Below are positions 13,273-21,363 of a stretch of 26,981 nucleotides of DNA, one piece after another (position 1 is the first letter of the stretch; every line of letters starts with the position of its first letter). The stretch spans positions 1 through 26,981 of IMG/VR virus record IMGVR_UViG_3300033388_001660; one strand, written 5' to 3'. Both the position numbers and the translations under genes were made by a program. The notes under the pieces were generated by a model. It did not search any database. It was not told the DNA's origin and saw only the letters and a program-made list of their open reading frames with translations. This DNA comes from a virus.

Positions 13273-14699
13273 TGGAATCCGCATTTCAAACTATCCCTGT
13301 TAATGTTGCCGGTGGATCTTACCCTGATCGATCCCGTCCTTTATCTTCTCAAGAAGCAAGAAACCTTTATCCTGAAATTGTCGAGCAAGGTAAAGAACAA
13401 TTTGTTTTAAAATCATTTCCTGGTCAAAAAAATATTGGTTCAGCAACGGCTGGGCAAGATAGAGGTCAGCATCGACTGGCTGAAGTTGCTTATAGAGTCA
13501 TAGGCACAAGCTTATATGAGGTTGATTTTGCTGGTACGCACGTTCTAAGAGGTATAATACCAGGTTCTGATCGATGCATTTTCGCTGATGATGGCGTAAA
13601 TATGTTTATTGTTTCAGATGGTTTGGTAAGTCAATATAGTAATTCAACGCTACTTGTAACCCCTATAACAGATCCTGATATTGTCGGCGCTCAATCAGTT
13701 GCTTATATTAATAATCAATTCGCTTACACCTTTCCGAACTTAACTGTTTTTAGTGTTGTCGGTGACGGAGCAAGCGCGACAAGCCTTAACGCTGTTGGCG
13801 CAGAAAGAGATCCTGATGTTTTGGTAAGAGATTATACATTTGATCAAGTGCTCTATAGGTTCGGAAAAAGATCGTGTGAGGCGTGGTGGAACCCGGGCGT
13901 TGGAACCCCTCCTTTTCAAAGGCTTGAAGGCCAAGGTTTTAATATAGGTTTACAAGCAATTCATTCTGTTGCGCATACCCGCGATTTTATGTACTGGCTT
14001 GGATCTGATAATCAAATATATACAGCAAGAGGAGGCCAAGAACGAGTTGCAAGCACAGCAGCACTTTCAGGTGAGATACAAAGTTATGCGACAACTTCAG
14101 ATGCGTTTGGTGAAACATTCACGATTGATAATAAATCTATTTATACAATAACTTTTAAGAGCGCAAATAAAACATGGTGCTTAATTGAAGAGCTTGGTGA
14201 AAATGGCTGGTTTGAGTTATCAGAAGGTATTACAGACGGCCGGTATAACGCTGGATCAATACTTGAGGTTTATAACAGTGTTTTTATTGGTGATCGAACT
14301 AATGGCAAATTAAACAAATTAGATTTTAATACTTATGATCAAGCCGGTGAAACATGGCGAAGAAGACGCGTTTTAGGATCGATAAACGGTGACAAGTTAC
14401 AAATGAAGGGCCACCGGGTACAGATGAGCCGAATGGAATTCATAATCGAAACAGGCGTTGGATTAATTACCGGCCAAGGTTCAGATCCTAAAATAATGTT
14501 AGAAGCTTCTTATGATGGCGGTCGAAGCTGGGATACAGGAACCTGGTTAGATATAGGCCGGTTAGGCGAGTTTGATATACGCGCGGAATGGTGGTCAATG
14601 GAAAGCTTTTATGATTTAGTTGTTAGATTAACAACATCAGATCCCATTGCTTTAAATATTTATTCTGCTGCAATAGATTTAAGGTTGGCGGGAAGATGA
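13272..14699 (+). CDS. tail hub / packaged-DNA stabilisation protein, P22 gp10-like
   Basis: 475 residues from ATG 13272. P22 gp10 (472 aa) forms the hub that plugs the portal channel and carries tailspikes and needle. Similarities are: an N-terminal EARNLYPEIVEQGKEQFVLKSFPGQKNIGSA (gp10 has NMLATPKE... LRSFPGITK), then YRVIGTSLYEVD, a beta-propeller-like series of repeats, a DQVLYRFGKRSCEAWWNPG segment, and a C-terminal region with ASYDGGRSWDTGTW and RLTTSDPIALNIYSAAIDLRL. The order adaptor, hub, further tail genes supports the call. I judge this from general pattern and length, not an alignment. Confidence 0.78.
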   Translation: MESAFQTIPVNVAGGSYPDRSRPLSSQEARNLYPEIVEQGKEQFVLKSFPGQKNIGSATAGQDRGQHRLAEVAYRVIGTSLYEVDFAGTHVLRGIIPGSDRCIFADDGVNMFIVSDGLVSQYSNSTLLVTPITDPDIVGAQSVAYINNQFAYTFPNLTVFSVVGDGASATSLNAVGAERDPDVLVRDYTFDQVLYRFGKRSCEAWWNPGVGTPPFQRLEGQGFNIGLQAIHSVAHTRDFMYWLGSDNQIYTARGGQERVASTAALSGEIQSYATTSDAFGETFTIDNKSIYTITFKSANKTWCLIEELGENGWFELSEGITDGRYNAGSILEVYNSVFIGDRTNGKLNKLDFNTYDQAGETWRRRRVLGSINGDKLQMKGHRVQMSRMEFIIETGVGLITGQGSDPKIMLEASYDGGRSWDTGTWLDIGRLGEFDIRAEWWSMESFYDLVVRLTTSDPIALNIYSAAIDLRLAGR

Positions 14700-15172
14700 G
14701 TGTTAATGTTAATCCACCACCTGCGTTAAGAATACCCGCAAAGTTTTTTAAAGATCCTGAGTTAAGAACGTTCTTTGAACAGAATAGAACGATACTATTT
14801 CAATTATGGAATAGAACCGGGGGAAGTTCAGACGCTGTTTCCTCAACAGAAGAGGCGCTTACTTCAACCGGATCGCGTGTTGCTCGAAATGCTGTGCGAA
14901 TAAACTCTTTAGAAAAAAAAGATTTTGATATTGAAATTGTAACCGCTAATTTCACAACACAAAGAAATCAAATTGTTATATGTCAAAATACAGCAGCGAT
15001 AACAGTTACATTAGATCCGAACGCTATTGAAGAGGATGAGGTTCATATTAAAAGAACAGACGCAGTTGTGACGGTAGCAGGAACTATTGATGGTAAAACC
15101 AGCAAGATAATAAACGTTAAATATTATTCAATGCATTTAGTATTTGATGGTACCGGATGGAATGAGATATGA
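14696..15172 (+). CDS. tail protein, coiled coil plus beta head (needle or fibre-like)
   Basis: 158 residues from ATG 14696 (ATGA overlap). Residues 1-45 have PAKFFKDPELRTFFEQNRTILFQLWNRTGG, a short segment common in phage tail proteins that may anchor to the hub. Residues 50-75 are helical and coil-forming. Residues 80-158 look like a repeated beta domain (ITVTLDPNAIEEDEVHIKR, then VTVAGTIDGKT and MHLVFDGTGWNEI), seen at the ends of small fibres and needles. Role as plug or needle is inferred from position after the gp10-like gene. Confidence 0.7.
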   Translation: MSVNVNPPPALRIPAKFFKDPELRTFFEQNRTILFQLWNRTGGSSDAVSSTEEALTSTGSRVARNAVRINSLEKKDFDIEIVTANFTTQRNQIVICQNTAAITVTLDPNAIEEDEVHIKRTDAVVTVAGTIDGKTSKIINVKYYSMHLVFDGTGWNEI

Positions 15173-16632
15173 GTAATAACGTCACACAGGAATTGCCGTT
15201 ATCCGCATTCGGTGAAGTGTTAACCACTCAATTAACGCCAATAGTGAATATAGAATTCTCGTATAATCTCCATGGTGATATTGTCATAACAAGAGAAAAT
15301 GGGGGAACGGTATCAATTGATTCAAACCGGGTGAAATTATCTACAGGGGCATCAACAAATCAATCGGCACAGCTATTATCTAAGATACCAGTTAAATATT
15401 ACGCCGGAATTGGTGTTGTCGTAAAATTTACAGGAGTCTTTACTGCGGGGGCTACCGGATCAGAACAGCTAATCGCATTAGGTGATAGCGGGGACGCTAT
15501 AGGCTTTGGGTTCAACGGTTCTAGTTTCGGGGTGCTAAAACGAAACGGGGGCAATCCAGAAATAAGATCGATAGAGGTTACGACAAAATCTACCACAGCA
15601 GAAAATATTACAATCACTTTAGACGGTGATGCGGATGCAACAGTTGCCGTTACGGACGCCACCGCTACAGATGCTACAACAACCGCAAACGAGATCGCCG
15701 CGCATGATTTTTCTAACTTAGGTAGAGGATGGAGAGCTATTGCTGATGGAGCCTTAGTAGAGTTTGTTTCTTATAATTCTGAGCCTCGATCTGGGGTGTA
15801 TTCTTTGTCTGGCGCAACAACGGCGATTGGATCAGCCGCGCAAATCTTGGCTGGTGTAAGCTCTACAGATGACTGGGTTCCTCAAGCATTATGGAGTGGT
15901 TATGATTTGCTGGACAACAGTGGGGATAATTTCATTATTGATCCAACTAAAGGCAATATTTTCATGGTTGTTTTTGGATGGCTTGGCTTTGATGGGATTG
16001 CGTTTTTTGTAAAGAACCCGTCTGATGGTTTATGGCTTTTAGTTCATTTTTATAGCTATGCAAATGCCAATACTATCCCGTCACTTAACAACCCCACTTT
16101 ACCGTTGATGGCTATTGCTGAAAACACAACAAACACAACCGACATCATCACATATAGCTCATCAATGGGTGGCTTTATTCAAGGTAAACAACCGAAACCG
16201 ATTGTGAGGCATACAGAAATTATTGATGTAACTTTTTCATCAACAACAATTGTGCCAGCTATTACCCTACATAGTAGAGTTGTATTTCAAAGCAAAGTTA
16301 ACCGCGTAAGAGCAAAGATTACAAATATTTCTATCGAAGTTGAAAGCGGTAAATCGGTAGTCGTAAAGATTATAAAAGAAGGATTAATTGTAGGGGCATC
16401 ATACGCCGCGCATAGTACTGGTACATCTATAATGCAGACAGATACAGCTGCCTCAGCAATATCAAACGGCGAGGAACTTGATGCATTCACTGTTGCGTCA
16501 GGCGGAGATAAAGATAAATCTGTAGATATAGATATTGAGCCTACAGAGCATTTAACTATAGCAGGCGCTCAGGTAACAGGCGGAGCAAATTCAGTCACTA
16601 AAATTGTAGTTACATGGGCAGAGGATTTTTAA
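15169..16632 (+). CDS. large fibre-like virion protein
   Basis: 487 residues from ATG 15169 (ATGA overlap). It is beta-rich throughout. Residues 65-140 include KYYAGIGVVVKFTGVFTAG and AIGFGFNGSSFGVLKRNGG, a motif (F-G-Y/F-N-G-x-x-F-G-V-L-x-R) found in several tail-associated proteins of marine and other podoviruses. Residues 145-200 form an ITITLDGDADATV repeat-like segment. The C-terminal domain (about 345-487) is a separate beta sandwich ending in VTWAEDF. No enzymatic motif is visible. It is likely a tail or head fibre protein; the exact location is unknown. Confidence 0.7.
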   Translation: MSNNVTQELPLSAFGEVLTTQLTPIVNIEFSYNLHGDIVITRENGGTVSIDSNRVKLSTGASTNQSAQLLSKIPVKYYAGIGVVVKFTGVFTAGATGSEQLIALGDSGDAIGFGFNGSSFGVLKRNGGNPEIRSIEVTTKSTTAENITITLDGDADATVAVTDATATDATTTANEIAAHDFSNLGRGWRAIADGALVEFVSYNSEPRSGVYSLSGATTAIGSAAQILAGVSSTDDWVPQALWSGYDLLDNSGDNFIIDPTKGNIFMVVFGWLGFDGIAFFVKNPSDGLWLLVHFYSYANANTIPSLNNPTLPLMAIAENTTNTTDIITYSSSMGGFIQGKQPKPIVRHTEIIDVTFSSTTIVPAITLHSRVVFQSKVNRVRAKITNISIEVESGKSVVVKIIKEGLIVGASYAAHSTGTSIMQTDTAASAISNGEELDAFTVASGGDKDKSVDIDIEPTEHLTIAGAQVTGGANSVTKIVVTWAEDF

Positions 16633-16976
16633 TGTCTAGTAATCCTTTAACCCCAGCAGTAAGCGGTTTTGATCTGACAACAGCTTTTCAAATAGTGTAT
16701 ACCGTACCTTCTGACAAATTACGCGCTGGAATAGATGCCGCCACCTTTAACAACTATTCAGCTTCAAATGTGACGATCACAATAAGATTAACTCAATCTG
16801 GATCAAGTGATATTTTTGATGAAATAATCACAACAGAGACAATCAGAGCCGGTAAAAACTTCCTTGCTCCAGCGTTGATCGGGCAATCATTAGTTTCAGG
16901 CGGGGTAATTAAGGCGAAAGTAAGCGCAGATGATTCAGTGAATGCTAATATTACAGTGACGGAAATCGACGCATAA
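16632..16976 (+). CDS. small beta-rich virion protein
   Basis: 114 residues from ATG 16632, in a TAATG overlap with GAGGA six bases upstream; the ATG at 16614 would extend into the previous gene. The sequence (FQIVYTVPSDKLRAGIDAATF, then NVTITIRLTQ and VNANITVTEID) predicts a compact beta sandwich of the type found as small fibre-associated or head-surface proteins. It is not recognised beyond this. It is the last gene before a 93-nt stretch with a dyad, which may end the transcript unit. Confidence 0.65.
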   Translation: MSSNPLTPAVSGFDLTTAFQIVYTVPSDKLRAGIDAATFNNYSASNVTITIRLTQSGSSDIFDEIITTETIRAGKNFLAPALIGQSLVSGGVIKAKVSADDSVNANITVTEIDA

Positions 16977-17015
16977 CTATGTTATTTTTTAAATTTGTGT
17001 TATATATTTACATAG
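16977..17015. promoter_or_regulatory. interrupted dyad with weak promoter-like sequence
   Basis: CTATGT (16977-16982) and ACATAG (17010-17015) are perfect inverted repeats 27 bases apart; between them lies an AT-rich stretch with TGTTATATA (16998-17006), a possible weak extended -10 element. The piece reading AATTTGTGTTA resembles AATTGTGTTAA in the terS control region. Operator, promoter or chance cannot be separated from the sequence alone. Confidence 0.25.
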
Positions 17016-17069
17016 CGAATGGTTTTAACGGCAAAACCAAGAACGCCTCAAGTAATGCCGGAGGAAATC

Positions 17070-17570
17070 ATGCGCGAACTAATCAAACAAGATGGCTCTT
17101 TAATTTTAAATGAGGTCGCTGTAAACGATAAAAAAGGTCGTTTAATTGCGCGCGCTAAAATTGAAGAATATCAAAAAGCCCTTCAAAAAAACCTTGGCAG
17201 TGAATCCGGTGAAATGGATTCAATCAACAACAATGGTTTAAAAGAATACTTTGTTAATAACTCTTACGTCAGAGAATTATTTATCCCTAAAGGTGTAACA
17301 ATAGTTAGCCATATCTGGAAAGTGGAGCGCCTATGGATAATCGCAACAGGCGAAGTTACGTTCACGACTGAAATGGGTACACGTAGAGTAAAAGCACCTT
17401 ATACAGAAGTTGTGCCGCTTGGTTCTAAGGTTGCGCTGTATGCGCATGAAGATACTTTGTGGTTTGCTATAACAGGCACGAAGGGAAAAAATACTGATGA
17501 AGTTAAAGCAGATGTTATTGCTGATGATTATAGTGGATGTAATTATCCCTGGCTGGAGATAGTTAAATGA
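17070..17570 (+). CDS. cupin-like phage virion-region protein
   Basis: 166 residues from ATG 17070, which has GGAGGA four to five bases upstream; in-frame ATGs at 17019 and 17055 would add 17 or 5 residues but lack a ribosome site. The core reads YVRELFIPKGVTIVSHIWKVERLWIIATGEVTFTTEMG, then PYTEVVPLGSKVALYAHEDTLWFAI. This is the single-stranded beta-helix (cupin) pattern of a phage family in which a K-x-E/H pair and H-E-D-T are conserved. The usual metal His are reduced here (K-V-E-R-L, H at YAHED). Function in phages is unknown; it lies between tail and ejection genes. Confidence 0.7.
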   Translation: MRELIKQDGSLILNEVAVNDKKGRLIARAKIEEYQKALQKNLGSESGEMDSINNNGLKEYFVNNSYVRELFIPKGVTIVSHIWKVERLWIIATGEVTFTTEMGTRRVKAPYTEVVPLGSKVALYAHEDTLWFAITGTKGKNTDEVKADVIADDYSGCNYPWLEIVK

Positions 17571-18078
17571 GCTGGGGAATAGTTGGCGGTGCAGCCGTTC
17601 TTGGTATCACTGGAGCAATATCAGGTGAAAAACAAGCCAAAGCAATACAGGCTGGAGCAGGGACACAGTTAGCAGGTATTGAAAAAGGTATTGAAGAAAC
17701 AAGACGTGCTTCAGAAGCAGGTCTTGAATTCCTGGCACCTTTTGGTGAATTAGGTTTAGCAGGAATTGAGCAAGCAGATTAAGTGCCGGTGATACGTTAC
17801 AACAATTAAGCCAGAATGTTTTATTATCTGCACAACCTTTGATTGCCAGTCAAAAAAGAAGTATCGGTGATTTACTAAACTTAGGAACGGGTGTCGCTCG
17901 ATCTCAAGCGAATACTGCAATTGGTGCAGGATCAGATATAACAAACTTAATCACATCAGCCGGTGATGTCAGCGCAGCCGGTCAAATCGGTGCAGCTAAT
18001 GTTCGCGCTCAAGCAAGCAGACCATTACAAGAAGCACTTGCACTTGGTGCAGGTGCAGCAATATCAGGAAGGGCGTAA
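17567..18078 (+). pseudogene. ejection-type internal virion protein, split by a frameshift
   Basis: The first frame (ATG 17567, ATGA overlap) encodes 71 residues: MSWGIVGGAAVLGITGAISG, then an Ala/Glu-rich helix and FLAPFGELGLAGIEQAD, then TAA at 17780-17782. The reading continues in the -1 frame from TTA 17779 (LSAGDTLQQLSQNVLLSAQP) to TAA 18076-18078. Restoring one base around 17779 gives one protein of about 171 residues with the composition of phage DNA-ejection proteins (Gly/Ala helices, TLQQL, repeated GxG). Frame 1 has a TGA at 17767-17769, so the shift must fall in 17770-17782. From memory, related proteins carry extra residues between these halves, so an internal deletion is also possible. 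Neighbours at 18081 and 19264 are intact. Confidence 0.75.
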
Positions 18079-18080
18079 TC

Positions 18081-19274
18081 ATGGCTACTAATCCACTTAT
18101 AGCATTACAAAGCGTTGACGCAACGCCAAGTTTTAAGAATGTTTTAACAGGTCTTGAAACTATAGATAAGCAAAGAATACGTGAAGAGCAAGCACCTATT
18201 CGGAATCGTTTACTTGAAGCTCAAGCCGCAACAGCAGAGGCCGGAGTGCCAACTGATATTGCGCAATTCACAGCAAAAGGTCGTGCGTTTGCATCATCTG
18301 TTGCTGATATTTCACGTAGCATTATCCCTGATTTGCAAACTGGGAATGTAAACGTTGCTATTCAAAAAATGCAACAAAGATCCGAAAGGTTAAAGGCTGC
18401 GGGTATTGATAACTCAAATACATTAAAAGCAATTCAACTTGCGCAAGATAATCCACAGGAATTATTAAGGGTTTCTCAAGATGCTGTTACTATTGATGAG
18501 CGTTTAAATCCTCGTAAAACAGTAGGCCAAGCATCTGCAAAAACAGAAATATTGGCAAGCGGTGCAAGCATTCAGGCTTTACCAAGCGGAGAAGTTATTG
18601 TTAAAAATAGCTTAGGCCAAAACGTTACAGGTGATGAAAGGCTCGCGGTTTTAGAAGAAGCGCGGATCGCAAAAATAAAAGCGCAGCAGGAAAGAGCTGA
18701 TATAACAGTTTCAACTGCAAAAAGAGTTGAGCAAGTTAAAAAAGCAACTGCTACAGCCGATAAAGCGTTTGGCTTAGTTGATAAAATCAGATCAAATATT
18801 GAAAACCTAAACGAAGTTGTTACTTTAGTGGGTGAAGGCGCTGATACTGGCCCCATATCAAAATTTTTCCCTAGCTTTAGATCTGCAAGTATTAAGCTTG
18901 ATCAACTACAGAACAGGCTGGGCTTAGATGTTGTTGGCGCAACTACTTTTGGCGCGCTATCAAAAGGTGAGTTAGATTTAGCAAGAGATGTGGCTCTGCC
19001 GAAAGGATTACAAGGCCAGCCGTTGATTGATTGGGTTAATAAGAGGGTAGCAGCTCAAACCAAGCTTGCTAATTATTACGAAGAGCAAGCTATATTTTTA
19101 GGTGAGGGAAACACGCAAAGCGACTGGCTCAAGTTCAAACGAAAAGAATTAAAAGATTTATTTAATGAGACGGGGGCAACTCCTGACAATATAAAGAAAA
19201 CAATGAAGGATAATAATATGACGCGATCAGAAGTTATCCAAGAATTAAAACGGAGAGCGTCCGGTGGCGGGTAG
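18081..19274 (+). CDS. DNA ejection / internal virion protein
   Basis: 397 residues from ATG 18081. It is mostly helical and Ala/Gln-rich: an N-terminal coil (IDKQRIREEQAPIRNRLLEA), a central coiled coil (RIAKIKAQQERADITVST), and a C-terminal conserved portion with GPISKFFPSFRSASIKLDQLQ, GATTFGALSKGELDLARDVAL and a terminal KRRASGGG. The G-P-I-S-x-F-x-P-x-F ... G-A-L-S-x-G-E-L pattern occurs in proteins at this place in P22-like short-tailed phages, where they are packed in the head and ejected to form a DNA channel. Function is by context, not by catalytic motif. Confidence 0.75.
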   Translation: MATNPLIALQSVDATPSFKNVLTGLETIDKQRIREEQAPIRNRLLEAQAATAEAGVPTDIAQFTAKGRAFASSVADISRSIIPDLQTGNVNVAIQKMQQRSERLKAAGIDNSNTLKAIQLAQDNPQELLRVSQDAVTIDERLNPRKTVGQASAKTEILASGASIQALPSGEVIVKNSLGQNVTGDERLAVLEEARIAKIKAQQERADITVSTAKRVEQVKKATATADKAFGLVDKIRSNIENLNEVVTLVGEGADTGPISKFFPSFRSASIKLDQLQNRLGLDVVGATTFGALSKGELDLARDVALPKGLQGQPLIDWVNKRVAAQTKLANYYEEQAIFLGEGNTQSDWLKFKRKELKDLFNETGATPDNIKKTMKDNNMTRSEVIQELKRRASGGG

Positions 19275-21363
19275 AAACTTATTTGCTGATTTAGCGGTTG
19301 AACAAGCGGAGCCTGAAACCAAAGGGATCAATTTGTTTGCTGATAATCCTCCTATTGATGAGCCTGCGACCGACCAACCAAAAGATAATTTGGCCGATGA
19401 AAAAGTAAACCAACTTACAGAAGAAAAGTCTACCTTTATGGGGGACGCGGTTTCCGTTGTAGATTTTATTACAGCACCTCTCGGCCTCCCTAAAGTATCA
19501 ACCCTTGAAGTTGGCGCCACAATAGGAACGAGTATACTGGCAGAACCTGTGGCCGGTATAGCTGGATTAACTACATTAAAATTTGACGATGCGGAACAAG
19601 CTGAATCTAACATTAAAACTGTAAGAGAGGCGATGACTTTTATCCCTAGATCTAAAGAAGGGATGAATAAATTACAAAAAATAGCGCAAATACTACAGCC
19701 TGTAGGTGAAGCAGTAGAGAGGGTTGAAAAAGCAACTGGAGATATTGCGTTTGAAGCCACTGATTCACCTTTAGCCGGAGGCATAGCAACCGCATTGCCT
19801 GAGGCTGTGCTGGAGTTAACCGGATTAGGATTTATAAAAAGAATAGCTGGAGCGGGTAAAAAACTTACGAAAGCAGGAAAAAAAGGCGGTAAAGCACAGC
19901 CAATCGACCAACCGAAACAAGAGCCTGATATTGATGAAGTTTCTTTTGATGAGATAGAAAAAAGCATTAGCCGAAAAAAGGTAGCTGAAACCGCAGAACA
20001 AGTTAAACCGGATAAACAAATTTTAGCTGATGCGCAGGAACTAGGTATTATATTAAACCCTTCCGCTTATTCAACAAACAGAGCATTTATTCAAATTGAA
20101 CAAGCATTAAAAGCCCGTCCAGGATCAAAGCTGGAGGTTGTTGAGGCACAATCAATTATTAAGCTGGGCAATAAAGCAGATGAATTAATCGAAGAGTTAG
20201 GCGGTAGAACGGATAAAAGCGCGCTTGATATTGAGGTGAGAGAAGATTTTACCAAAATGCTTGCTGATTTAGATAGTAAGGCAACAATTGCGTATGATGC
20301 GGTTAATCAAGCTGTAACACCTGCTGTTAAAATACAAACTAAAGCGACAAGGGCGTATCTTGAAAAAACTTTAAAGGAGTTAGGTGGTGATAAAACATTA
20401 TTAACTTCTGCCGAAAAGAGATTACTCGATCTTATTAATGAAGATAAAACGCCGACTTATGGGGCGATAGATCGGGTTAGAAAAGATATTGGTCAAGGTT
20501 TTAAAAAAAGCGGTATATTTAAAGATGATGCAGAAGGCACATTAAAACAAGTTTATAAAGCAATAAGTGAAGATCAACAATTGGCGGCCCAAGCTTTTGG
20601 TGTCGGCGAAGAATACGCAGCCGGTCGAAAATTAGTTAGAACTCGTAAAAATTTAGAAGATACCGCTAAAGGGTTACTCGGTAAAGATTTAGCAAATTCT
20701 ATTGTTCCTAAGATAACAGGGGCTTCCACTGCATTAGTGAAAGGCGATGTTTCGAAGTTTAAAAAACTAATGCAATCTTTGCCTGAAAATAGAAGGCAAG
20801 AAGTAGCCTCAACAATGTTAAACGATCTATTTACATCGGGAGCAAGAAACAAAGGATCGATAGGACAGGGCTTCGCTAATGCGGTCAAAAGTTTAAACAG
20901 AAATAAAGCTGCTAAAAATATTTTATTTGGTCATTTACCTAAAGGCGCAAAAGCAAAATTTGACAGGATTGGGCGTGTTGCTATAGGGATATACGGATCT
21001 AAAGCACTGGAAAATACATCAAGAACTGCAACTGCAATTATTCAAGCAATGGATTCAGGCGGATTGTTTGATAAAATATTATCGGTTGGTAGTCGTGTGC
21101 CTGTAGTTGGCAGTCCTACTACGGCAATAGTAAGTAATTTGTTAAAAAAGACACCAGCAACAAAAGCGGCGGATGAGTTTTTAACATCTCCCTCGCTTAA
21201 AAAAGCATTAGATACCGCGGCTTTAGGAAATACACAGAAAGCAGAGAAACTGTTAAGATTAAGTCCGAAGTTTAAAAAATGGTTAACAAATGTTTCGCCG
21301 GATGACGCTGCAAAAATATCAACCGTTGGCTTTATACAATGGATAACTGAGGAAGAAGAATAA
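19264..21363 (+). CDS. large internal virion / ejection protein
   Basis: 699 residues from GTG 19264, overlapping the previous gene by 11 nt. The first 60 residues repeat a NLFAD element (NLFADLAVEQAEPETKGINLFADN). A hydrophobic Gly/Ala stretch follows (about 70-100, VGATIGTSILAEPVAGIAGL), then another (about 170-200), then long charged helices. The C-terminal half has TAIVSNLLKKTPATKAADEFL. Size and helical composition match the third ejection protein of P22-type phages (gp16, 609 aa), thought to help DNA cross the membrane. No lytic transglycosylase motif is evident. The identity is inferred from position before the tailspike and composition. Confidence 0.7.
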   Translation: MAGRNLFADLAVEQAEPETKGINLFADNPPIDEPATDQPKDNLADEKVNQLTEEKSTFMGDAVSVVDFITAPLGLPKVSTLEVGATIGTSILAEPVAGIAGLTTLKFDDAEQAESNIKTVREAMTFIPRSKEGMNKLQKIAQILQPVGEAVERVEKATGDIAFEATDSPLAGGIATALPEAVLELTGLGFIKRIAGAGKKLTKAGKKGGKAQPIDQPKQEPDIDEVSFDEIEKSISRKKVAETAEQVKPDKQILADAQELGIILNPSAYSTNRAFIQIEQALKARPGSKLEVVEAQSIIKLGNKADELIEELGGRTDKSALDIEVREDFTKMLADLDSKATIAYDAVNQAVTPAVKIQTKATRAYLEKTLKELGGDKTLLTSAEKRLLDLINEDKTPTYGAIDRVRKDIGQGFKKSGIFKDDAEGTLKQVYKAISEDQQLAAQAFGVGEEYAAGRKLVRTRKNLEDTAKGLLGKDLANSIVPKITGASTALVKGDVSKFKKLMQSLPENRRQEVASTMLNDLFTSGARNKGSIGQGFANAVKSLNRNKAAKNILFGHLPKGAKAKFDRIGRVAIGIYGSKALENTSRTATAIIQAMDSGGLFDKILSVGSRVPVVGSPTTAIVSNLLKKTPATKAADEFLTSPSLKKALDTAALGNTQKAEKLLRLSPKFKKWLTNVSPDDAAKISTVGFIQWITEEEE

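Noticed and set aside
17767-17782. Programmed -1 frameshift in the ejection gene
   Set aside because: No X-XXY-YYZ slippery heptamer in the only possible window and no obvious downstream structure; mutation, deletion or read error fits better.
19245-19967. 240-codon minus-strand open frame
   Set aside because: Fully opposite the 5' third of the large ejection gene; Ser/Pro/Ala-rich shadow composition and no ribosome site or neighbours on that strand.
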